DNA of 64,000 nucleotides from Lucifuga dentata (Eukaryota > Chordata > Actinopteri > Ophidiiformes > Bythitidae): contig VXCM01002003.1 in assembly GCA_014773175.1 (NCBI GenBank), forward strand, positions 6,898-70,897. Direction: 5' to 3'. Position numbers and translations under genes: made by a program. Shown here in pieces: positions 1 through 12,010 of this stretch. Position 1 is the first letter of the stretch. The number at the start of each line of letters is the position of its first letter. The notes beneath the pieces are model-generated. The model was not told the origin of the DNA. It did not search any database and saw only the letters and a list, made by a program, of their open reading frames with translations.

Positions 1-41
<41 letters not shown>

Positions 42-849
42 CCTTTAGCAGATGTCGGTACAGTAATATTTTTTTATTATTATTTTTTATTTTCCTGCAG
101 AATAAGATTTCCACATATTAAGCACTGGCAGAGTGATCACTTTATGCTTTAGCTGTGAAGTCCAAGAACAACCATGTTCTATTTTCCTGTCAAGCCATTA
201 TGGCATCATTATGTGTGCTCTAGAAAGCATGCCATTCTGCTTTAATATTGAATGAGTGAGGGAACAGCACACCAGTATCTTGCTTTCATGAAGCTATCAG
301 GAAAGCCATTCTGTTTCCAAATGTGTTTTTTTTTTTTTTNTTTTTTTTTTTTCTTTTCTGTCTGTAGATAGCATTTGCTATGGTTGAGGGTACAGTAACT
401 ATTACCGCAAGTCTATTTTTAGAAAGGCAATTTCAAAGTTTTCTGTGTGCATATGCATGTGCACGGGCAAGCGTTTAAATAGAACACATTATATGTGTAT
501 GTGTGCGTGTGCTGTGTGTTGTTTTCCTGAAGTCTTGTTGTTAGTGGGTCCAAGCACATATACGCTAACTATATATTTTCCATTGGGGAAAACAGCTCTG
601 TAGCTCCACACTTTCATATCTCCAGGCTTCACTCAGACTGAGTCCCTCACATGTAAAATCAGCAACTTCACTATGTTGAGCTTTACCACACAATATGTAA
701 ATCCAACAATTTTACTGCCTGCTATGGTGATTTCATGGTCATTTGGAAAGTCTACCTGCTGCAAATATCTGAATTTAGAGCATACCATGACACCATTAGA
801 TGATGGCTGCTTCACATATTTATTGTAATCACTGAATGTAATAAGTCAT

Positions 850-851
<2 letters not shown>

Positions 852-900
<49 letters not shown>

Positions 901-907
901 TGTGTTA
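852..907. repeat. (GT)n microsatellite
   Basis: About 27 nearly uninterrupted GT units are visible. The array lies directly before a hAT-like fragment. Confidence 0.95.
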
Positions 908-911
908 ATTA

Positions 912-1085
912 CAGCGGTAGTTCTCAAACTGTGGAATGTGTACCACTGTGGAACTTCAAGCGCTCCTCTGGTAGTATGTCACTCTGGAAATTTCTGCAGG
1001 TAATCAGAACAATTTAAAGCTATGGACATTCTATTATTCTGACTAATTATTTGCTAATAAAAATGGGCTTCATTAAGAGTTAATT
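912..1085 (+). mobile_element. hAT-like MITE fragment (same family as 25221-25437)
   Basis: It starts CAGCGGTAGTTCTCAAACTG and continues with a GTACCAC segment and CACTCTGGAAATTTCTG. All of this is shared with the element at 25221. CAGnGGTnnTCTCAAACT is the style of terminus seen in hAT-superfamily non-autonomous elements. I could not find the right terminal inverted repeat, so the copy is probably truncated or decayed and its right boundary is approximate. Confidence 0.55.
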
Positions 1086-4000
1086 TTCTTTTAATTACAA
1101 ATCAGATTTTTTTCTTTTTGAGTAGTTATTGGAAAAATCATTCTGTGTAGGTATCAAATTTTTCATCCTTTGAGTTGGTGGCTTGTTGATGAGGTGATAC
1201 TTAGAAGCTTTGCTTTGTTCAAATTCTTAGTTAAAAGAAGTAATAAAATGAAAAAATACTCTATGCGAATATTGTACATTCAAAAGTTTACTTAAGTAAA
1301 CACAACCAATCATTAGAACTAATTTGTATAAATAACACACATACTAACTGCCAAAAATGCTCTAAATGGCATGCTGCCATCAACCCCAGACAGCTGACAT
1401 ACAAGGTTTTTATCAGACAAGTGTAATAATTTCATCATATCTCATTCATCTCATTCATTTCTCCAAAGTAACTCATCAGCTAAACATAGTGAAGAAAAAC
1501 CTTGTTTCCTTCTGAAATGTAGTTTAATAGAAGTAGATGGTCATGTAGAAACACAATACTTGAATCAATGAATTTGTATTTATTTTCCATCTATACAACC
1601 TTCTAGCCATATTTTGAAAGAATGCTGAGGGACGCAGGTTCATCCAGGAAACTCAAGCACACTCCAGACTCTTGACCTCCCAGCTGCGTTCGTGACACAA
1701 CCTTCAATCACTCTTCATCACTGTGGACTTTCAAAGAGCTCTGGTACTTCGCCAGTATGCTGCTCACTCTGTGCAATCTGTTTCTTTATGCTTTACACAC
1801 CCACCTCCACCCCAGCTCTGTTGTGCCTTTAAGTACCGCAGGATTACCTCCTTGATTGGCAGCTCATGATCACTGCAAACAAGAAGCACATAACAGGAGA
1901 TCTATTCACCATCAAATCCTTGTCAGCCTTTCAGAAGAAATCACCTGATCGAATACAAGATATCCTGCACTGTGACAGGCGAGAAGAAAACAGTGTCAGT
2001 GTTTTTGTCTCGTCCTTCCGCTTTCACACTGAAATTTATTTCTGCCACTTGGCCACTAGCCAGTGAAATTGAATACAAAGAGATAGTATAACCTTAAGCA
2101 ACAGTTCATTGTCAGCCTAAGAGATCTGAATTTATAATTGCTAAAAGAGGTGAACAGAAAATAGAGGGAACAGGACCGAGACATATTCTGACGCCACAAG
2201 AAGGTGTCTACAGCACAAGATGGCCGCTGTGGCAGGGTCAACACATTTTACAGAACACTTTTGCTAAAGTGTTGCTGTTGTTGGTAACACCTGGTGTCCA
2301 GTGGGCTTGAGAGTAGTTCAGGCAGACAAGGTGGCACATTTAGGAAAAAGGTTTTTACATGAACACATGGAGTTGTCTCTTCATTTAAGCGCTTAAGATC
2401 AGCAGTACGCTTCAATGTTCACCAAAGCCGGTCTCAAAATCCTAGTTTAAACCTGCATGTGCATTAAAATTTCCTCTTTCTTTCTTCTTTTCAAAACTTG
2501 CAGGTTTGTCTGTCTGCTTTCTCAAAAGACATTATTCATGTAAATTAAAATAAAAAATCTAATGAGAATGAATGATTACCATTGCCAGAACATGACAGGA
2601 AATTACATGCATATGTAAATTTGAAAGAAAATGAGCTGACTTTTGTCAAAAACTTGATAATCTAATTAGATGGTGTCATTCACTACACTAGTTAAAACTC
2701 ATCAAACAGTATATCTGAGACAGCTATGGTTTAACATAGAGGTGTATAAAAGACTAATATTGAAATGTTTCACAAATGTACAAAATCTTACACAATAGGA
2801 TACAGCAAATGGTTCTCAGTTTTGGTCCTCAAGTATGACAGCATTGCATATTTTTTCCATCTCACAAGAGTTGGTGCCTCCCATATCTTAATTGGCCAAA
2901 CACACTTGATTTAGCTAATCAGATGTGGGTAGAGCAGGGAAAGATGAAAATGATGCTTTGCTGTATGATGATACTCAAGGACAGGATTGAGAAGCACTGG
3001 GATACAGTAAGGTCTCATTATGACCAGTGCCAAGAATGTTCTTGAAGCATCCACAGCTATATTTCTGTAAGTCCAATTAGTATTTCTGTAAGTCCATTTA
3101 GCCTTTTTGTCCCCAAATAAGCACCTACTACTTTTCCCCACAACAATGTTTGTTAAACAAGATGTATAAGTTTGTGTTGATCATTTTTACTGTGTAATCT
3201 CCTATGAATTCCCACATACTCACCCCTCAGCAATCTTTCAAAGATTTATAAAGTCAGACACACCAACAGGTGAAACCAGCATGACCTGCTGCCAACAACA
3301 GAGGATGTAGGATGAAGACTGGTTTAGGCCATGACATACAGACTACATCCAACTACTGCCTGTAAACCGCATACATAAACCTGCTTAGAGTATCCATACC
3401 GACTGAGTGGTTTTCAGCATACAATCACACACTCAAATCACACAGCAAATGGGAGGATGTACTTTGATTTGTTTTGTGAACACTTTCATGAATGCAGATC
3501 TCACTGCTTATTTTTGTTTTAAAACATTGAATGCATTATAAAATGCATTAAGTTGAGGAGGGCACATATAATGTGGCAGAGGGTCAGTTCATCCAGATAT
3601 TTTGCATAAGACTAGTCTTGAATATCTAACGTACAATCTACCTCTAAATGTGTTACAAAGTGAATTGTTTTTCAAAAGCACCCACTTAAGAGTAATACTA
3701 CAACTGAAAAATACTTAATGCAAAGTAGCTAATGTTGCTACGTGATGCTGTGATGGTAGTTATCTCATAGAAAGTTATCACGAGTCGGAATAAATTGGCA
3801 GATATTTGAATTCTGAACAGTTGCTATCAAGCTGCAGACCACAGGAAGCTATTTTTGTCCTCATATCCATGTGCGCTCCTCTGCACGTCAGCAGCTGAGC
3901 AGAATCAGTCAGATCGGTGCCAGTGCTCAACCTTTTAGTGATCTGGGTCAGCGTGCTGGAGATGTGCCATAAATTCCAGCTCCTCAGCACCATATGGGGT

Positions 4001-4339
4001 CTGTTTCACCTCCCCATCTCTATCACCCCTCCTCACCCCTTTCTACAGGCCTGTCACCTAACCTATTCTCACCTACATCATGTCTAATGTGAAAAGCAAA
4101 ACAAAAGATGGGAGTCATTGGAAAGTGAGACTGACTGCTTCTTTTTGAACACCTGTGCCTCTTTTATTAATTATTTATTAGCTACAAGTGACATGAAGTG
4201 ATGGTTTAGTTTCCCCACACAAGACTGCATAAAGATAATTTGCTGAAAACTCATTTTGCTCAGGAAACTTACAGGACAATGGCAATACAGATGTTAAACT
4301 GCATCGCGGTCCTTGAATGAGTTAAAATTTCCATTATCT

Positions 4340-4900
4340 AAGTTACCACTTTCCACCATTTTTACCTCCAGCAAGGAAGTTGTCTTTTTCACCCACATCT
4401 GTTGGTTTATAAGTTTGTTTGTTAGATGGATTACTCAAAAAGTTATGTACCAATTTTGACTAAACTTGGTTGAAGGGTGGGGCATTACTTTCCATTATGA
4501 TTGTTTTATATTTTTGTCAATTTCTTCAAAAGTATAACATCAATCGCCATTGAAAATTTAGGCATATTAACTATTGCTTTCTTTTTAGGCCAGTATAATA
4601 TTAGAAAAAGACATATTTTGTCTAGGCTTGTTTGGCCTTGGTGGGGATACTGTATGTACTCTAATGAACATCCTTCTAGTTTCAGCAGTTACAGATATAG
4701 ATCCAGGAGAAGACAATGTCCACAATACCAATGTACATTGAATTTTTACACATCTGATTTCAGGTGATGTTAGTAAAATTCTGGTTTTGTAGTGGCAAAA
4801 AATAAATAAATAAGCAGAAGACTGTTGGGCCTTGGTGGAGGTGTGCTCTTTGTGAGTGCTCTCTAGTTCTCCATGCATCTCTTCTTGCGAGACGATTGAG
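4340..4900 (+). repeat. Dispersed teleost repeat of the 'cctccgccaaggaggt' type
   Basis: The block reads TTTACCTCCAGCAAGGAAGTT, followed by a segment resembling 'ctcaaaaagttatg...aaacttggttgaagggtgggg'. That is a decayed copy of a repeat widespread in fish introns, which I recognise from general experience and not from a search. Two further pieces, near 4633 and 4828, share GGCCTTGGTGG and CTCTAGTT, so the copy is compound or partly duplicated. Opposite-strand relatives appear at 7810-7985 and 16620-16810. The edges are approximate. Confidence 0.55.
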
Positions 4901-5185
4901 AGGACGTCTCGTCAGTGACAGCAGCTTCAGCATGTGAATGACTTTGACTGTTGCATAGCGCAGATGGTTGCCCAAGAGCAAAGAGCCCTTCCCCCATACT
5001 ACCTATAAGCACAGTTAATATATGAGCAGGCTATTTAGCCGTAAAGAGTACAGTGCCAGTGGGCCAAAAATCAATAGCTGTGCAGGATAACAAGCAAGCA
5101 GTCAAAGCAGAAAATGGACTTCTGTAGGTAAGCACAGAGTTTGGTGTATAAATAAATAATGCATGAACAAAACTGAAAACAAGCT

Positions 5186-5210
5186 AAAAAAAAAAAAAAA
5201 AAAAAAAAAA
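5186..5210. repeat. Poly-A tract
   Basis: A run of about 25 A, with a similar run at 5701-5725. There is no retrotransposon head next to either. Confidence 0.9.
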
Positions 5211-7093
5211 TCACTAATATGGTATAATAAACAATGTAAGATTTCAATTATACAAAAGCAACATGCAAAAACATTTTAAATATAAGACAAACATGGATTT
5301 AGCTTAGTATGTTTTTCATAATCACAAAAGTGAGTGAAGTAAAAGAGTTAGGGATGCCAGTGACATCACAAATTGAAACCTCACTAATTGTCCACAAATC
5401 TGGCCAACAAGTCTAAAATTTTACACAAACGCACGTGACATAATTTAGAATGTATATGGTGAATTTCATTGATCTATCATGAGCATGTCAAAGTTAATGC
5501 TATTCAGGTATGATTTTACTGAAGATTAGAACAAAATAAATCCATTTCACATTTTAGGTGATGTGGTGTAGGTTTTGTTTCAGTCCAATAGTATATTACA
5601 CATTCTGAAATTAAAGGATTTAATGAGCTCTCATCCACGAATTTTTGGCCTAACAGGTTCATTTCTGTTTGTTGTCAAAATAGGCATGCACACACATGCA
5701 CAAAAAAAAAAAAAAAAAAAAAAAATGCATCTAATATGATGTTATCTAACTCTTGGACTTAAGACCTTAAAATATTTATGTATGCACATTATCATTCAGC
5801 AAGAGTAATTATGTTGATCGAATGCATTTCAATCTTCTTTTTGAATTGACTCTCCTTGGGGAGCCATATTAAGTCAATACACCCAGAGATGGAGCCAGTA
5901 TGGACATGTGTGAATGTGTTTAGAGGGAAATACGTGCGCAAACCTGTCTGTTCAAGCCTAGAAAGAAGAAAAAAAAGTTTCTTTTTGGTTGCAGCATGGC
6001 AGGAAGGGGCAGCTGCAGGACTGACCCTGCCAAGGACAGAAAGCTTCCCATGCCCGTTCAATGCCGTTAAATGGGTCATTGAACAGCTAAATGGAGTCAT
6101 TATGATGAGTAATTAAAAGAATACCACTGAAGACTCCCAAACTCCTTTTCTCTTGGTTCCGCTGCTTTTTGTGTTGTCATGGGTCTTTGCTGAAAGGCAG
6201 CTGGCGTGGGCCACTTAAACTATCACCCCACTTTATTGGAATGCAAATAGCAGCATTACCAGCTAAATGAACTGCATTATCCATTGTCGTCTGGTTTACT
6301 GAAAATCTCAGCATTTTGCAGATTTCCATCTCTGATTGTTCAAGGTTGAATTTTGCTTGTGCTTTTTATCTGATACAGCATGTTATGTCTGAATAACAAT
6401 GGGTGAAAATGCAGGAATGTGTCATTTGAGCAAGAGGGGTAATATGAATACTGATCGAGCTCTCATCTGGAACTTTATGCAGCCATTAATATGTACTATA
6501 TGTAGGTGGGAAAATTGCATCCTTCTGCTAATGCATCACTCCATTCTGTGAGACTTGGTAAACAGAATCATAAAAGCATGGACAGAACACGGGAAACAAT
6601 CTTGTTTCATTTTCTCTTTAACTTTACCGTTGTGCATATAAAGCATCATTTCTCTTTATTATAAAAGATTTTTCCCAGTGTCCCCTTGGGTAGTGTGTGC
6701 GGCACATTCTCATGCACTTTATGAGGAGTCATTAAAATGATAGGGCAAGAAGTGATGTTTGATTAATTAGTAAAACTAACTTTGGCAAGGCCGGAAACTG
6801 AAATAGAGGATTTCATAAGCTTGTGCCTGTTAGATAAGGTTAATGAGTTGATTCTAATTCTTAAAAGAGAAAGAAAGACAAGGAATATTCATGCTCTGGA
6901 AAACTTTTATGGAGACTGGAAAGCCAAAAGAGGGTATCCTCTGAACAAGCAGCCTGGATAGGGATTTGACTTGTAGATGTTGCCAGCAAAGTCTGATTAT
7001 TTGACATGCTGTATCATGAAGAAGTAAAGTGATAGCAAATAATAATATATTTTGCCTTACATGTATCTCCATAATTTATTTTTTTTTCTTTAG

Positions 7094-7184
7094 AGGATAA
7101 GAGGAAGGATCAGCGGACATCTATGCTGCAGGACAAAACCGGGGATGCTCTCATACACTGAAAACTTCAACAGAGATTGCAGAG
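7094..7184 (+). other. Candidate non-coding 5' exon, probably of elfn1
   Basis: A 91-nt block lies between a strong polypyrimidine tract plus acceptor (TTTTTTTTTCTTTAG ending 7093) and a consensus donor (GAG then GTAAGT at 7185). It is richer in G+C than its surroundings. It contains a short ORF, ATG at 7123 to TGA at 7161 (12 codons), so it would act as leader and not as start of the main protein. Frame 1 is also open throughout, so a coding role cannot be formally excluded. The next good acceptor before a gene on this strand is that of the elfn1 coding exon at 27201-27202. ELFN1 genes in other vertebrates have their coding sequence in one exon preceded by untranslated exons. Assignment to elfn1 is inference; splice junction reads would settle it. 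Confidence 0.45.
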
Positions 7185-7390
7185 GTAAGTGCAGGATCTG
7201 TCTGTTGGTTTTATCATGTGTAGCTTGAGTTGCAGTGAGCAAACGCCTCCCTCAGAGGATCACAGAGAATCCATCACTAATCCACTGGTCACAATACACA
7301 CACGTACACTGCCAAAGACAAGGCACGCAGAGGACGTATCACCTGGAGAGTGGACAGTCTGAAAATGACTTTGTAGGCCACTCAAATGTA

Positions 7391-7519
7391 GTTTTACAGT
7401 TTCACCCACAAGAAAAAAAAAAAGCATGTCTAGTTTAAAGGTTTAAAGGACAACNGTTTTACAGTTTCACCCACAAGAAAAAAAAAAAGCATGTCTAGTT
7501 TAAAGGTTTAAAGGACAAC
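7391..7519. repeat. 64-bp duplication around a single N (probable assembly artefact)
   Basis: Bases 7391-7454 recur exactly at 7456-7519 with only the N at 7455 between them. The pattern recurs across the window at other single Ns, so I read it as two overlapping contig ends that were not merged. Confidence 0.9.
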
Positions 7520-7809
7520 ACAGAGTTATAATACAGTTTATATTTTTAATAACTAAATAATTGTGAAACTAGGATACCCTTGGGTTCATACCGCTACAAA
7601 GGCCTAACAAGCCTAGAACAAATTAATCTGTTCTTAGATCTAAAGAGAAAAAAAAATAACTATAACATAATAATAGGACTTAATTGCTTTATTTGTAATA
7701 AAACAATTTTATAATATATCCAGATTCAGACCAAATTGTGCCTATTGAATTTGCCGTATTGCTTTTCAAGGAATTTTTTTAAATATTGGAAAAATGTCCT
7801 ATCTTGCAG

Positions 7810-7985
7810 TGTTAAAACAATCACTTAAAAAGTCCAGGATATGTTCCTGGATCCATATCTCCACCCAAATATTATAGGTTTTTTGCTCTGCCATGCCCCG
7901 CTTCTGCACCAAGCTCTGTCAAAATCCATTCAGAACTTTTTAAGTAATACTCCTAACAAACGATCAAACAAACCGAACCTCTTTG
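7810..7985 (-). repeat. Dispersed teleost repeat, second copy
   Basis: On the + strand it reads 'cctggatccatatctccacccaaat', then 'aaatccattcagaactttttaagtaat', then 'aacaaacgatcaaacaaacc'. This is the far end of the same repeat class as 4340-4900, seen in the opposite orientation. The copy is decayed and the boundaries are approximate. Confidence 0.5.
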
Positions 7986-8359
7986 CCAGACTTAATAATT
8001 AAAATAAAACTTGCTGTCAGCGTCTAGATCTTTTTCAAGATGAGTGAATGTCAAATTTTTTGAGCATCCTTGACACTGTGATCTTAATACATGATTCTGG
8101 GTGTTCCATACTTTTTGGGCTGTAGTCATGCACTATTACTAGCTCTCATTAGTAACTGTTAGAATATAGAATATACTGTTGTTCTGCAGTCAAGAGGGAA
8201 AAAAAACCTTGATGCTCTTTCCTTTCCTTTTGGTAACAAGGGAAATAATAATTACTTTCACTTTGTCATGTTATTGCACAGGACATTACACTGGCTGATG
8301 GGTACAGCAACTGGAGGAGTACCTGCACACTGAGCAATTAGCTCTAATTAGGTAGCTAT

Positions 8360-8400
8360 TTAAAAAAAAAAAAAAAAAGNTTAAAAAAAAAAAAAAAAAG
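8360..8400. repeat. 20-bp duplication around N at 8380 (assembly artefact)
   Basis: TT, 17 A and a G occur on both sides of the N in identical form. This is the same signature as at 7455. Confidence 0.75.
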
Positions 8401-8724
8401 ATATGGTCTCAAAACCTGAATCATGATTGATCTTCTCCTTCTTGTAATACATTTTCATCATCTGTGCAGCCTTTCTACTTAACTGATTCACAAGCTACTT
8501 GATCTGTCATGTAAAGGAGAGCAGATGGGCTGTGCCCTGTGGCTATGGAGTTGGTTAGCAGCAGGAGATTTTGTTCTAAATTCAACACTTTTGTCTTGAC
8601 TTCGGTTGTGGGTGTACACTGCAGAATACCAATTAATGCTATCATTACAGCTTTAGCCAATAGAGGGAGCATCTGAATTGCCTTTATCCCTCATATTAAG
8701 ATGATCTTTGCTTGTTTTGAAGCT

Positions 8725-8896
8725 TGGGGCAGGGTTGCATGTGGGGGTGGAGTAATACATTACTCTTCTTCAATCCTAACCTTATTTGTAATTCTAACCC
8801 ACCCAAGTGGTAGCTTCTTTTTGGTTTTGATGTACAGTCAATGACAATGGTTGTGGTGTTCCTTATTACTCCGCCCCCATGTGTAACCACACCCCA
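8725..8896. mobile_element. Small inverted-arm (MITE-like) element, family X copy 1
   Basis: The left arm at 8725-8755 (GGGGCAGGGTTGCATGTGGG onwards) is the inverse of the right arm at 8865-8896 (ATTACTCCGCCCCCATGTGT onwards), apart from a few mismatches. The sequence inside the right arm, TGTACAGTCAATGAC then GGTGTTCC (8830-8860), also occurs inverted in the element at 33920-34756. The two are therefore copies of one family. No transposase is present and I do not know a name for it. Confidence 0.6.
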
Positions 8897-9401
8897 CCCC
8901 ATGTGTATCCCCACCCTGAGATCCATGGGTCTTTACAGGTCCAACCTTTTGGAGCCTGTGGGAAACTTACTGGCAGCCAATGTTCATGAATTAATTTTAA
9001 CAAAAGGAAGCACTCCAAGAGCACCAAGGATTTTATAGGCAGAGGTACATATACATTTTTTCAGTCTGATACTAAAATTAATACCAGGAGATCTGTTGGT
9101 ATGCACTTTTTTCTACAAAGAGGAGATAATAAGATAATCATTGAATTATCATTGATAAGTCCTGTGCTGTGCTGAAATAAACAGACTGACAATAAAGACT
9201 CATTTGATCGTGTACTGAAAAGATGATGGATCATCATCAAAGTCAGCTGAAATGAACTGTTGTAACTCTAGTACTGGCCAAAAAAAAAAAAAAAAAAANA
9301 AAAAAAAAAAAAAAAAATCCCTTGTAATTGTATTTTAATGAAATGCTTTAAAGGGTTTGTGTTTTTAGCTCTTCTACTTTTATGTTGATGCAAGTTTCAG
9401 T

Positions 9402-9412
9402 GTTTTGTTTTG

Positions 9413-9441
<29 letters not shown>
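9402..9441. repeat. (GTTTT)n microsatellite
   Basis: About eight perfect GTTTT units. Confidence 0.95.
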
Positions 9442-9443
<2 letters not shown>

Positions 9444-11956
9444 GTTCCAAATAGGAACTTATGATGGTGTTTTCACTGGATTTCAGACTACAGTTGAAGA
9501 GACAATGAGCATTTTGTATAAATTCTCTCTCTATATTTTTGTCAGTCTTATAAGCATAAGCATGTTTGGAGAGACTTCAAAGACGTATCCTGCTTGGACA
9601 CATCAAATGTGCAGGTTTGAGAGCAGATCAATTGAATGACTTTGATTTAATCCCTGCTGTCTTTCAAGTGCAGCTAGTGGGATTTTTCTTCTGTTGATCT
9701 ATTCAGAAATGTTCCTGTATATCATTTCTTGTAAAATCATATTAGACATCCATTTTTTTCAGATTGATGTTAACCTGAACCCAAGAGGCCAATATATAAC
9801 TGTACATTCATGTTTTCAGACTCTTTTCAGACTCTTGATGCAATGCCGCAATTATATGTGCTTTAACCTGATAAATCTGGAAGACATGCAATGCTGACTA
9901 TCATGATGATTATTCTCCTGTGCCACAACAGTTACATTTACATTTTAGCTTTATCAAGCAGTAAAGTGCCAGGTCCTGCACAACCTGGAATCCTAATTGA
10001 TGATACTAAAGAAGAGTTATTTGAATGGATTACTGTAAAGAGCATCATGGATTAGCCTGGAGAGACATGGATCCTGAGGGAGCCTTAAATTGAGCAATAA
10101 AGTAATTATAAAACATCAGTATAGTTGGCAATTATTCGTTTTCTTACTCATTAAAGGAATTTAACTCTTCCTCCTCTTTTGCTTTGGTTGCAATACAGAA
10201 TCACATCAGTATCTCAGCTCACGTTTCCTGTAGTTTCCATCTTTGTTCCAGCGGTGCTTGTTAGTGTCCCAGCAGTGCACACGACAACAGGTTGTAAATA
10301 TGTGTATTGATTTATGTTGTCATTGATGACTTTGTTACTAATGCATCAAGCTGGTAACACGTTGTGACTATATCAACCTAACCTGGCTTGTTTTCGATTT
10401 ACTCTGTTCTTTCAGCAAGATGGATGCAACATACCACATTCTCCAGGACCGCCTCATCCATATTTAAAAAGCTAAAATTCTGATTTACCCCTCTCAGTTA
10501 ACAATGAATATGAATACATCAGCACTGGGCAAACTACTGGCTCGATAATAATGAAAGGAAATTCAACATTGTTCCATCATAGTTATTCTGTTGCGGTTCG
10601 GCATTGGTGTATTTCCCAGAAATGAACTCATCCAGTTGGCTTGCCCAGTAGTCATCAGTGTTAATGTAATTCTTAGTGATCAGCTTACTCACCGGCTGGT
10701 TTAAATCAGTTAATTTCCTTACAAGAGCCGCCTATCTTTGAGCAAAGTGAAAAAGTCAGTATTACAAAGCAAAATGTGGTTTAAAAGGCAAACAGTCCAC
10801 AGACAGAACAAACATTCCTTCCACAGGCCCTTTTGCGTCGGTTAGTGTTAAAACTAAAGTGTTATGTGTGAGACAAAGGCTTCAGTCTTGCGAAGGCATT
10901 TAATGTGTGCAATGCTATCCATTCAAAGCCAAAGATAGTACAAAACTTAAAAAATGTAACCCACTCCAGTGATTGTCCTGATTATCAATGATAGTTTTCC
11001 AGTTAGGCCAGTTATGAAAAACCAAAAAACCCAAAACAAATCTGTACAACCAGTGATGACTGAAGTATTTAATTTGGCTGTATCATAGATTTTTAATAAA
11101 GTCATGCACAGACAATTCATCTGTGAATTATCAGCGAGACAGGCACTCATGGAGAAAATAAATGAAAGTTCTGCAGGTTTGACAGACAGCTATCAGACAT
11201 TCTTCACAGCCTGTAATGATTTTTTCCACATCGCTGATAAGATCTGTGACGTCTTCCTTTGCATGGCAACTGACTTTTCTCAAATTATGACACATGACTC
11301 AGTGGTGCCCACTGTTGCATTAATTCATGATGGTCAGATCACAGAAAACAAAGCTTTCTGTGACTAACCTTCATGCTCCACATATTATGGAATCAAGCTT
11401 CAGATTAATGCAATAATCTTAATAAAAATGCAGTGTTTAGCATCGCTGCATTTGACATTTTGAACTAGAGAATGCCCAGACCTCTACTGACATTGTGCAG
11501 AAAATTATAATTTGTATGTAGATACAGATTTGAAAATCCATATCCAAATCTTGTGTGAAAATATTTGAGTTCAGTACAAAGAAAACTGTTCAAAATGTTT
11601 TACACTTTATTTAATTATGCTACTTTAGCACCACTTGTTTGGGGAAATATTACAGTATCCCTTGGAACTGATAAGTCTATGTGTCATCTAAATTAAGTTG
11701 GAGTTACACAATGCGACAGTTTGTGTAACATGGACTACACCTAGAAGAATTTATTTGGCAACAAATTGTGGGAAAACTGGAACTCTTTGTTAAAATAACA
11801 TAACTTTCCAGACTCATCCAAGTTTGTTATGTACCAGATTTAGCTCATTGTAGAAGGAGTGAAAAAAAAAAAAAGAAAGAAAAACATAAAAATCAGAATT
11901 GCCGAAAATTTGCTTTGAGGAAAAACATTGCCTCTACAACTCATGACTCTTTGCTG

Positions 11957-12010
11957 GGCGGTGTTCCTCATGTAACCCCCCCCCCCCCNCCCCCCCCCCC
12001 GTGTAACATC
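11957..12010 (+). mobile_element. Partial arm of family X with a C-homopolymer gap
   Basis: GGGCGGTGTTCCTCATGTAA, then a C-run broken by the N at 11989, then GTGTAACATC. This matches the arm GGTGTTCC...CCCCATGTGTAAC of the elements at 8725 and 33920. The C-run is probably of unreliable length. I found no partner arm nearby. Confidence 0.4.

Larger units (their letters stand above)
1..7093. other. Gene-free region upstream of the first exon-like block
   Basis: No reading frame here looks like a gene: the longest are about 100 codons, lack family features and overlap repeats. The stretch begins with a 41-base poly-T at the window edge. It contains a GT microsatellite (852-907), a hAT-like fragment (912-1085), a dispersed teleost repeat (4340-4900) and poly-A tracts at 5186-5210 and 5701-5725. 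The rest is unassigned AT-rich DNA. Position 340 is an N inside poly-T. Confidence 0.7.

Noticed and set aside
7391..7519. Genuine tandem duplications at 7.4, 32.5, 34.4, 44.3, 55.6 and 63.3 kb
   Set aside because: Each pair is separated by exactly one N and most overlaps are 63-67 bases, which fits unmerged contig ends better than biology.
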